DNA from: Flavobacteriales bacterium
GTDB lineage: Bacteria > Bacteroidota > Bacteroidia > Flavobacteriales_D > Crocinitomicaceae
NCBI GenBank assembly: GCA_947447525.1
Contig: CANFJL010000007.1
Coordinates: 1-64,000 of the forward strand
Reading direction: 5' to 3'
DNA: 64,000 nucleotides
Position 1 is the first letter of the stretch. Each line of letters starts with the position of its first letter. The position numbers and the translations under genes were made by a program. Positions 46,091-53,487 of the stretch are shown here, piece by piece. Under the pieces are notes generated by a model. It had not been told where the DNA came from. It did no database searches and worked only from the letters and a program-made list of their open reading frames with translations.

Positions 46091-47236
46091 CTAACTTTTA
46101 CTATCTGCATTAGGCTTTTTAAAGCCAAAACGCATTATTGAAATAGATTCTTTTCCAATGCCTACAATGGAGATAACATTAAGAGGGAATTCAAGCAAAA
46201 CATGGCAGAAACTTAAAAAGAACAAAAAGGTCAATCCCATCGCATAATCATAAGCATAAATACTACATGCGGCAATCCATAAAAAGATAATAATTCCTAA
46301 GCGCACCTTTGGTACTTGATGCCATTTGATTACTTCCGTTTTACTGAACCAATTTAGATAATGATATAAATATGCGAAAGCAATGATGCGCATCAATACT
46401 ATTCCGACTTTAGAATTAAAAATTACAGCGAAAATAGCTTTTGGAGTAGTGTCAATTGCAGGATCACCAAATTGATCCACATAACCTTTCTTAATAGGAA
46501 GATTCGTAAGATTAAATTCTTTTATCAGAGAGACATTCAAGTCCCAAAAACCATCTCCACCTGCGTAATATGCTGTTTTTCCTAATTCAGTAATTGGAAT
46601 CATCGACTGTCCAGGAAGAATATTCCATAGAATAAAGGGAGCCAGAACAAATACAAAAAATGAAAGTAAACCTGTCCAATTTCTTGATTTTAATGAACCG
46701 TAAAGAATAAATAAACCCGTAAAAATATAAACATGAATTAAGGTAGGAACTAATGATGTTATGGCAAAAGTTGCAGTATTGGGTCTGAAAATTTCTTCAC
46801 CTAAATAATTCGTTGCATTAGGTGCAAACCATTGATCTACAAAAGCAAAGAGAAGAATTATGGCAATAATTTTTACAAAAATATTTTTAACTAATGAGAA
46901 GAGAATACTTCCAAACAGGGCAAGCGCTAAAAGTTTTCCATATAAATTAAGATCACTATACATGGAAGTAAAACTGGTATGAAAATTATATTTTACAGCA
47001 AAATAGTCATAGGTAATTAATAGACCAATTAACAACAAAAATAAAAAGTCCAATTTACCTTTAGCGAAATACTTTCGATCGTGTAACCAACTTATTTCAG
47101 TGAGATAATGCAGTGGACCCAAGAAAGCATAGGCAAATAAGAAAGTCTCAAATGGCATAATAAAGGCAGCAAAAATACTTACCAGCATCAATGCTATATT
47201 GATATAATTGACCTTGTTTTCCTTTTGAAGTTCCAT
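46091..47236 (-). CDS. Multispanning membrane protein, unrecognised
   Basis: 381 residues with roughly nine to ten membrane helices. A conserved-looking motif FLGPLHYLTEISWLHDRKYF follows the second helix, and FCHVLLEFPLNV lies near the end. The His-rich turns recall membrane-embedded oxygenases or Brp/Blh-like proteins, but I cannot support that assignment. It has its own promoter-like box and no operon partner. Confidence 0.68.
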   Translation of the reverse strand: MELQKENKVNYINIALMLVSIFAAFIMPFETFLFAYAFLGPLHYLTEISWLHDRKYFAKGKLDFLFLLLIGLLITYDYFAVKYNFHTSFTSMYSDLNLYGKLLALALFGSILFSLVKNIFVKIIAIILLFAFVDQWFAPNATNYLGEEIFRPNTATFAITSLVPTLIHVYIFTGLFILYGSLKSRNWTGLLSFFVFVLAPFILWNILPGQSMIPITELGKTAYYAGGDGFWDLNVSLIKEFNLTNLPIKKGYVDQFGDPAIDTTPKAIFAVIFNSKVGIVLMRIIAFAYLYHYLNWFSKTEVIKWHQVPKVRLGIIIFLWIAACSIYAYDYAMGLTFLFFLSFCHVLLEFPLNVISIVGIGKESISIMRFGFKKPNADSKS

Positions 47237-47258
47237 TTTATAACTTTATTATACAAAA

Positions 47259-47266
47259 CAAATTTA
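47259..47266 (-). promoter_or_regulatory. -7 box of the multispanning membrane protein gene
   Basis: The minus strand reads TAAATTTG, 22 bases upstream of the ATG, a perfect TAnnTTTG. Confidence 0.4.
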
Positions 47267-47289
47267 CCGAAAAAACAAGTACCATCTAT

Positions 47290-48396
47290 CTAGTTAAATC
47301 CTTTTAATGTTGCTTTTTCCTTCAATGATTTATTTACGGCAGTTCCAAAGTCATCCTTTACATCACCATTGGATTGTGTTCTACTTACCTTAGAGAGAAA
47401 CACCTCTCTTTGTTTACTTAAATCCTGTATTTCGGCTTGAATTTTAGCTCTTTCTTCCGTCTTGGCGTTTATGATCTCCGCCTTCTCTTCTGGTCCTTTA
47501 CCTTGTAATTCTTCAGGTAATTGATCGTCCTTTAATTCAAAAACTTTAGTTGAATCGGCTTGAAAAGCATCCACCACATCCCAGGAGGCATTATTATAAG
47601 CCGACTTAGATTTTACTAAAGCCCGCTCTGAAGCTATTCCTGAACCCAAATTAAAGGCGTTTTTATCCTCAATAATTTGGTTGTTTTTCTTCATAACTCC
47701 TTGTTCACCAAACCACATGTAGGTAGTGTTAAGATTCTTATTGAGCTGAATAATTTGATCATCATAAGGAGTAGGAATCGCTGCAATTTTAGCATCCGAA
47801 TTTATATTAAAATAGGCTCCATTTGAACATGTTGCGCCATCTTTCCATGATTCTCGAACCCCTTGTTGATATTCACCACAATAAATGGTATTGATAAATA
47901 CTCCTCGGCTTTTAGCAATATTGCATATAGACTTATAATTCACCGGACCTTGATTAAAAGGCTCATTTCCTGCTATATATATTAACAAAAGGTCATTAGG
48001 GTCTCTTGACCAAACTAATTCTTGCAATGATTTTTCAATTACGGCACCACAATACTCTTCTCCACCATTCGTACGCAGTGCAAATAATTTTTCTGAAACC
48101 AAATCTAAATCAGATGTAAAATTGGTTTGCATGCGGACATAGTTTTTAACACTTATTCCTGAATTTCCATAATCGTAAACGGCAATTTCAAGAATTGGAG
48201 CGACGCCATTAACTGTTAATGAACTTGCTTCGTTTACAATCGCCCACAATCTAGATTTCGCTTGTTCAATAAGGCCATCCATACTATTTGACGCATCTAT
48301 CAAAAGTGCTAGTTGAACTTTTCTCTGTGGTTTGTTTTGTGCATTTAAAAAGGAAACGCTGGTGATAATTAGAAGCGTTAAAAAAAGATTTTTCAT
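47290..48396 (-). CDS. Exported von Willebrand factor A domain protein
   Basis: 368 residues. Signal peptide of about 19 residues (MKNLFLTLLIITSVSFLNAQ), chosen over an upstream ATG for that reason. The VWA domain (about 25-210) has the MIDAS motif LIDASNSMDG and TNGGEEYCG, so it probably binds a divalent ion and a partner protein. The C-terminal part is charged and coiled (EEKAEIINAKTEERAKIQAE) and ends in AVNKSLKEKATLKGFN. Function unknown. Confidence 0.83.
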   Translation of the reverse strand: MKNLFLTLLIITSVSFLNAQNKPQRKVQLALLIDASNSMDGLIEQAKSRLWAIVNEASSLTVNGVAPILEIAVYDYGNSGISVKNYVRMQTNFTSDLDLVSEKLFALRTNGGEEYCGAVIEKSLQELVWSRDPNDLLLIYIAGNEPFNQGPVNYKSICNIAKSRGVFINTIYCGEYQQGVRESWKDGATCSNGAYFNINSDAKIAAIPTPYDDQIIQLNKNLNTTYMWFGEQGVMKKNNQIIEDKNAFNLGSGIASERALVKSKSAYNNASWDVVDAFQADSTKVFELKDDQLPEELQGKGPEEKAEIINAKTEERAKIQAEIQDLSKQREVFLSKVSRTQSNGDVKDDFGTAVNKSLKEKATLKGFN

Positions 48397-48457
48397 AAAA
48401 TAAATGTTTGTTTTATCTGAGTACAACCTTAATTGAAAAGGGTTCAAATATTTTTTA

Positions 48458-48865
48458 TTATTTGTTAAAATATGAAAGTGCTAATTGATAAGAAGTCAAA
48501 CCAAAACCAAAAATACAACCCACACATACTGGAGAAATAAAAGACTCATGGCGGAAAGATTCTCTTCCAGCAATATTGGAAATATGAACCTCAATTACAG
48601 GTGTTTCAATAGCAGCAATACAATCTCTCAATGCAATACTCGTATGAGTATAAGCACCTGCATTTAAAATTATTCCATCTACTTTAGCTTCTTGCAGACA
48701 ATCTATTAATGCTCCTTCAATATTTGATTGATAGTACCTTAATTCATGCGAAGTTTCCAATTGCAAAGAAGCGAAATAAGAATCAAAGGATTCATTTCCA
48801 TATATTTTTGTCTCTCGAGCGCCAATTAAGTTTAAATTTGGGCCATTAACGATTAAAATTTTCAT
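48458..48865 (-). CDS. aroQ: Type II 3-dehydroquinate dehydratase
   Basis: 135 residues, slightly short for the family (about 140-150). ILIVNGPNLNLIG, the catalytic-loop region, YYQSNIEGALIDCLQ, LNAGAYTHTSIALRD, VEVHISN-type and RHESFISP motifs are intact. It makes 3-dehydroshikimate in the shikimate pathway. Its ATG stands 2 bases from the divergent xerD start. Confidence 0.94.
   Translation of the reverse strand: MKILIVNGPNLNLIGARETKIYGNESFDSYFASLQLETSHELRYYQSNIEGALIDCLQEAKVDGIILNAGAYTHTSIALRDCIAAIETPVIEVHISNIAGRESFRHESFISPVCVGCIFGFGLTSYQLALSYFNK
48803..48840 (+). promoter_or_regulatory. Possible xerD promoter boxes inside aroQ
   Basis: Two perfect TAnnTTTG boxes face xerD: TATTTTTG at 48803-48810 and TAAATTTG at 48833-48840, 57 and 27 bases before the TTG start. 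Both lie within the oppositely directed aroQ coding region, since no intergenic space exists. Confidence 0.35.
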
Positions 48866-48867
48866 AC

Positions 48868-49773
48868 TTGTCGAATTGGAACCGCTATATTAAGGAATTT
48901 GTTTCATACCTAAAAATAGAAAAAGGCTTAGCTGAGAATTCTATTTTTGCTTATCAGCGAGATGTAGCCAAGTTAAGCGTCTTTAGTGAGGGCAGAAACA
49001 AGACGGCAATTGAACTAACGCATAAGGACTTAAGCGATTTTATTGCCATTTTATATGACTTAGGACTTAGTGCTCGATCGCAAGCGAGGATAATTTCAGG
49101 AATAAAACAATTCTATTCTTTTTTAATTTTAGAAGATCATTTGAAAGAAGATCCCAGTGAATTAATTGAACAGCCTAAAATTGGACTTAAACTTCCCGAG
49201 GTATTAACAATTGAGGAAATCGACCAATTAATTGCTGCAATTGATATGAGTAAAACTGAAGGTCATCGTAATCGAGCCATCATAGAAACATTGTACAGTT
49301 GTGGATTACGGGTTTCAGAATTAGTTGCTTTGCGCTTCTCTGATTTGTATTTTGATGAAGGATTTATTAGAGTAATCGGAAAAGGAAATAAAGAAAGATT
49401 GGTTCCGGTTTCGACGAGTGTTGAAAAAGAAATTAAAATATATAATGACCACATTAGAAGACATCAGAATATAAACAAAGGAGACGAGAATGTTGTGTTT
49501 TTAAATCGTAGAGGAGCTAAATTAACGCGCGTGATGATCTTCACTATAATCAAACAACTATCAGAAGCCATTGGATTAAAAAAAAATATATCACCTCACA
49601 CTTTCCGACATTCCTTTGCCACTCATTTAATTGAAGGAGGTGCTAATTTGAGGGCAATTCAAGAAATGCTTGGACATGAATCTATTACAACTACAGAAAT
49701 TTACACGCATTTAGATCAAAGATTTCTTAAAGAAGCTATTCTATCTTACCATCCAAGAAATGCAGGGTCTTAA
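48868..49773 (+). CDS. xerD: Site-specific tyrosine recombinase XerD
   Basis: 301 residues. An N-terminal core-binding domain (about 1-95, FVSYLKIEKGLAENSIFAYQRD) and a catalytic domain with Arg148 (CGLRVSEL), the KGNKERLVPV lysine, His244/Arg247 (HTFRHSFATH), His270 (MLGHE) and nucleophile Tyr279 (EIYTHLD). With XerC it resolves chromosome dimers at dif. Start is TTG, as no ATG lies near the start of the conserved region. Being chromosomal and not beside a mobile element, it is the housekeeping enzyme. Confidence 0.93.
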   Translation: MSNWNRYIKEFVSYLKIEKGLAENSIFAYQRDVAKLSVFSEGRNKTAIELTHKDLSDFIAILYDLGLSARSQARIISGIKQFYSFLILEDHLKEDPSELIEQPKIGLKLPEVLTIEEIDQLIAAIDMSKTEGHRNRAIIETLYSCGLRVSELVALRFSDLYFDEGFIRVIGKGNKERLVPVSTSVEKEIKIYNDHIRRHQNINKGDENVVFLNRRGAKLTRVMIFTIIKQLSEAIGLKKNISPHTFRHSFATHLIEGGANLRAIQEMLGHESITTTEIYTHLDQRFLKEAILSYHPRNAGS

Positions 49774-51770
49774 TAGGCGATTAAAGCATTAATAGCTTCG
49801 ATTATGCGTTCTTGAGGTAAGAATAACTTTTCTAAATCTACCGCAAATGGAACTGGAGTATCAATGGAGGCAACCCGTTTTACTGGTGCATCTAGAGATT
49901 TAAAACAATTTTCTGTAATCAGTGCAGAAATTTCTCCACCTATTCCACCCATCATACAATCTTCATGCAAAACGATAACCTTACCTGTCTTCTCTACTGC
50001 ACGATAAATAGCTTCTGTATCCAAAGGTAACAGCGTACGTAAATCTAAAATTTCAGCACTTATTTCAGGCATAGAAGCGATTGCATCTATAGCCCAATGA
50101 ACCCCTGCACCATAAGTAACGATGGTGAGATCAGTTCCTTCCGCTGCAAGAGCAGCTTTACCTATTTCTGTGGTGTAATAAGAACTTGGGACATTACCTT
50201 TCAAACTACGGTAAAGCATTTTATGTTCAAAAAACATAACAGGATTCGGATCTTCGATAGCTGCATTCAACAAGCCCTTTGCATCAATTGGATTGGAAGG
50301 GTATACTACTTTTAAACCTGGTGTATGTACAAACCAAGCCTCATTACTTTGCGAATGAAAAGGACCGGCTGCTGAACCAGCACCTGTAGGCATTCTGATA
50401 ACAACATCTGCATTTTGACCCCATCTCCAATGAATTTTAGCCAAGTTATTTATGATTTGATTGAAACCACAAGTCACAAAATCAGCAAATTGCATTTCAA
50501 CTACAGCCTTCATTCCAGCGATAGACAAACCTAACCCTGCACCAATAATAGCCGATTCACACAAAGGTGTATTTCTGACGCGATCATTACCAAATTTTTC
50601 CAACATTCCTTCAGTAACCTTAAATGCACCGCCGTAGGCTGCAATATCTTGTCCCATGATAATTAATTCAGGGAATTTTTCCATAGATTGATTCAAAGAC
50701 TCTTGAATCGCGTCAATAAATCTAAGATCTTGTTTTGGCTCTTCCTCTCTCTTTAAATTGAAGTCAAAGGGTGCGTAAACATCATTTAATTCAGCGTTTA
50801 AATCAGGAATAATAGCGGGTTGACTATTCGCTTCATCAAATGAATCTTGAATGTGTTGTTTGATTGCCGACTTTAATTCGGCATCATAGGCATCTGTTAA
50901 AATTCCTTTAGACTTTAAAAATTGCTCATAATTTGTAACTGGATCTCTTTTTTCCCATTTGTCTTGTAGACCCGCAGGATAATATTTTGTCCCAGAGGCT
51001 TCTTCATGACCACGCATTCTGAAAGTCATTAATTCTAAAAGAACAGGTTTGGGATCTAAGCGAATTTCATCATTAATGGTGCGTACTGCACGAATTACTT
51101 CAAGGATATTATTACCATCAACTTGTACAGCTTTCATACCATACCCAATACCTTTATCAATAAATTGTTTGCATTTAAATTGTTCAGAAGAGGGAGTTGA
51201 CAATCCCCAAGCATTATTCTCAACACAAAAAATTACAGGTAAATCCCAAACTGCAGCAACATTTAATGACTCATGAAAGTCTCCTTCAGAGGCACCGCCA
51301 TCACCTGTAAAAACAAGAGTAGATTTTTTTTCTTTTTTAATTTTATGCGACAAAGCAATTCCATCTGCAATACCCAATTGTGGACCAAGATGCGATATCA
51401 TTCCAACTATTTTATAGTCTTGCGTTCCAAAATGAAAGGATCGGTCTCTACCTTTCGTAAACCCTGCAGCTTTCCCTTGAAATTGAGCAAATAATCTAGT
51501 GAGAGGAATGTCACGTGTGGTAAAAACCCCAAGATTTCGATGCATAGGCAGTATATATTCCTCTTTGTCCATTGCATAGGTAGTTCCAACAGAAATACCC
51601 TCTTGTCCCCAACCAGAAAACCACTTTGTAATTTTTCCTTGACGCAGCAGAATCAACATTTTTTCCTCAATTAATCGAGGTGTAATTAATTTTTTATATA
51701 TCTCCAATAACTCAGCAGATTCAAATCCAGTTGCGTCAAATTCAATCGTATGTTTTTCTAAAACTTTCAC
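49770..51770 (-). CDS. 2-oxoacid dehydrogenase E1, fused alpha and beta
   Basis: 666 residues. The alpha-type half (about 1-330) has EEKMLILLRQGKITKWFSG, GQEGISVG and the thiamine-diphosphate motif GDGGASEGDFHE (from about 155). The beta-type half (about 345-666) has IMGQDIAAYGGAFKVTEG, RVRNTPLCESAIIGAGLGL and VEMQFADF. The fused form is common in Bacteroidota and is usually annotated as branched-chain 2-oxoisovalerate dehydrogenase. The start is GTG, as no ATG precedes the conserved region. The E3 gene lies at the right edge of the window but not in an operon with it. Confidence 0.93.
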   Translation of the reverse strand: MKVLEKHTIEFDATGFESAELLEIYKKLITPRLIEEKMLILLRQGKITKWFSGWGQEGISVGTTYAMDKEEYILPMHRNLGVFTTRDIPLTRLFAQFQGKAAGFTKGRDRSFHFGTQDYKIVGMISHLGPQLGIADGIALSHKIKKEKKSTLVFTGDGGASEGDFHESLNVAAVWDLPVIFCVENNAWGLSTPSSEQFKCKQFIDKGIGYGMKAVQVDGNNILEVIRAVRTINDEIRLDPKPVLLELMTFRMRGHEEASGTKYYPAGLQDKWEKRDPVTNYEQFLKSKGILTDAYDAELKSAIKQHIQDSFDEANSQPAIIPDLNAELNDVYAPFDFNLKREEEPKQDLRFIDAIQESLNQSMEKFPELIIMGQDIAAYGGAFKVTEGMLEKFGNDRVRNTPLCESAIIGAGLGLSIAGMKAVVEMQFADFVTCGFNQIINNLAKIHWRWGQNADVVIRMPTGAGSAAGPFHSQSNEAWFVHTPGLKVVYPSNPIDAKGLLNAAIEDPNPVMFFEHKMLYRSLKGNVPSSYYTTEIGKAALAAEGTDLTIVTYGAGVHWAIDAIASMPEISAEILDLRTLLPLDTEAIYRAVEKTGKVIVLHEDCMMGGIGGEISALITENCFKSLDAPVKRVASIDTPVPFAVDLEKLFLPQERIIEAINALIAY

Positions 51771-51857
51771 AGGAATTAATTTATTACAAAATTATTCAAA
51801 TTAACAGTTCAAAGGAAGGATATAAAAATATTATTTCAACAAATAAAAAAAACGATT

Positions 51858-51886
51858 AAAAAAAAAGCCCACAGAGCGTGGGCTTT
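51858..51886 (-). terminator. Rho-independent terminator after gdhA
   Basis: On the minus strand a 9-bp perfect stem AAAGCCCAC-GCTCT-GTGGGCTTT is followed by a run of nine T including the end of the stem. It lies about 20 bases after the glutamate dehydrogenase stop and before the E1 gene, so the two genes are separate units. Confidence 0.9.
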
Positions 51887-51906
51887 ACTTTTATTTAAGT
51901 TGATAT

Positions 51907-53262
51907 TTAAACCAAACCTTGATCAATCATTGAATCGGCAACTTTCACAAAACCTGCGATATTCGCCCCTTTTACATAATCTACAAACCCATTAGCATCA
52001 GATCCATACTGTACACAAGCGCTGTGAATAGAAACCATGATACCATGAAGTCTTTGATCTACTTCCTCAGCAGGCCAAGACAAACGCAATGAATTTTGAG
52101 ACATTTCCAAACCAGAAGTTGCAACACCACCTGCATTTGAAGCTTTACCTGGTGCAAAAAGTATTTTTGCTGCTAAAAATTCAGAAATGGCTTCAGGAGT
52201 TGAAGGCATATTTGCTCCTTCTGCAACACAAATAACACCATTGGAAAGCAACATTTTAGCTTCATCACCATTCAATTCATTTTGAGTAGCGCATGGAAGG
52301 GCTATATCAACCTTAACTTCCCATGGTCTTTTGCCTGCAACAAACTTAGCAGATGGATATTTGGAAATATATTCAGAAATTCTACCTCTTTTTACATTTT
52401 TAATCTCCATTACAAATGCCAATTTTGTTGCATCAATTCCATCAGCATCATAAATATAGCCTTCAGAGTCGGAAAGAGTTAACACTTTAGCACCCAATTG
52501 AGTTGCTTTTTCACATGCATATTGAGCGACATTACCAGAACCAGAAACTGCTACCACTTTTCCGTTAAAAGAATCATTTTTTGTAGCAAGCATTTCTTTT
52601 GCAAAATATACAGTTCCATAACCTGTTGCTTCTGGACGAATCAAAGAACCGCCCCAATTTCTAGCTTTACCCGTTAAAACACCTGTAAATTCATTTCTAA
52701 TTCTTTTATATTGACCAAACATATAACCAATTTCTCTTCCACCAACGCCGATATCTCCAGCTGGAACATCCGTATCAGCTCCAATATGTCTAGATAATTC
52801 AGTCATAAATGATTGACAAAATTTCATTACTTCATTATCAGACTTTCCTTTTGGGTCAAAATCAGATCCACCTTTACCACCACCCATTGGAAGGGTAGTA
52901 AGAGAGTTTTTGAATATTTGTTCAAATCCTAAAAACTTTAAAATAGACAAATTAACAGAAGGATGAAAGCGCAAACCACCTTTGTAAGGTCCAATTGCAG
53001 AGTTAAATTCAACCCGGTAGCCACGATTTACTTGAATATTTCCATTATCATCTAACCAAGGAACTCTAAAAATAATTGTTCTTTCTGGCTCCACAATCCT
53101 TTCTAAAATCTTTGCCGATTTGTATTTTGGATTTGCTTCCATAAAAGGAATGACCGCTTCAGCTACTTCATGCACAGCTTGAAGGAATTCTGATTCATGA
53201 GAATTCTTCGCTTTGACAGCAATCATGAAATCTTCGATTTGTTTTTGATACATATTAGACAT
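51907..53262 (-). CDS. gdhA: Glutamate dehydrogenase (NADP-type)
   Basis: 451 residues. [49 protein letters not shown] (substrate-binding Lys), [20 protein letters not shown] and [14 protein letters not shown] are those of the 450-residue hexameric NADP-dependent enzyme that fixes ammonia into 2-oxoglutarate. The ATG MSNMYQ is chosen because it follows the predicted -7 box; an ATG three codons later is equally possible. Monocistronic, with promoter and terminator. Confidence 0.96.
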   Translation of the reverse strand: MSNMYQKQIEDFMIAVKAKNSHESEFLQAVHEVAEAVIPFMEANPKYKSAKILERIVEPERTIIFRVPWLDDNGNIQVNRGYRVEFNSAIGPYKGGLRFHPSVNLSILKFLGFEQIFKNSLTTLPMGGGKGGSDFDPKGKSDNEVMKFCQSFMTELSRHIGADTDVPAGDIGVGGREIGYMFGQYKRIRNEFTGVLTGKARNWGGSLIRPEATGYGTVYFAKEMLATKNDSFNGKVVAVSGSGNVAQYACEKATQLGAKVLTLSDSEGYIYDADGIDATKLAFVMEIKNVKRGRISEYISKYPSAKFVAGKRPWEVKVDIALPCATQNELNGDEAKMLLSNGVICVAEGANMPSTPEAISEFLAAKILFAPGKASNAGGVATSGLEMSQNSLRLSWPAEEVDQRLHGIMVSIHSACVQYGSDANGFVDYVKGANIAGFVKVADSMIDQGLV

Positions 53263-53288
53263 GTTAGTTAGTTTGACATTTATTGCGG

Positions 53289-53315
53289 CAAATGTAATAA
53301 GTTTTTTTAGCCAAA
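53289..53315 (-). promoter_or_regulatory. Promoter of gdhA
   Basis: On the minus strand TTTG (53315-53312) and TACATTTG (53296-53289) are spaced 15 bases apart; the -7 box is perfect but the spacing is short. The ATG follows 26 bases downstream. Confidence 0.4.
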
Positions 53316-53339
53316 TAACCAATATTTATCAACAAATTA

Positions 53340-53360
53340 TTAGTGTCAAAAATACACTAA
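53340..53360. repeat. Inverted repeat between gdhA and the T9SS-substrate gene
   Basis: TTAGTGT-CAAAAAT-ACACTAA is a perfect 7-bp inverted repeat with a 7-base spacer. It lies 44 bases upstream of the gdhA -7 box and 56 bases upstream of the opposite one. It has the shape of a dimeric regulator site placed to act on either gene. Confidence 0.4.
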
Positions 53361-53415
53361 CACTTACTTGAAATAGTACGTAAAAGAAAATTTTCATTTT
53401 TTTACGCTTTTTGAT

Positions 53416-53423
53416 TAAATTTG
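53416..53423 (+). promoter_or_regulatory. -7 box of the T9SS-substrate gene
   Basis: TAAATTTG, a perfect TAnnTTTG, 64 bases upstream of the ATG. No clear -33 TTG is seen. Confidence 0.4.
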
Positions 53424-53487
53424 ATCACTTATTAAGGCAACCTCTAGGATAGATTGTCGTAATAGCATTGAACTTAATAAAATAATC

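Noticed and set aside
48868-49773. Reading the tyrosine recombinase as an integron or phage integrase marking a mobile island
   Set aside because: Sequence and length fit housekeeping XerD, and no attachment repeats, tRNA or foreign genes surround it.
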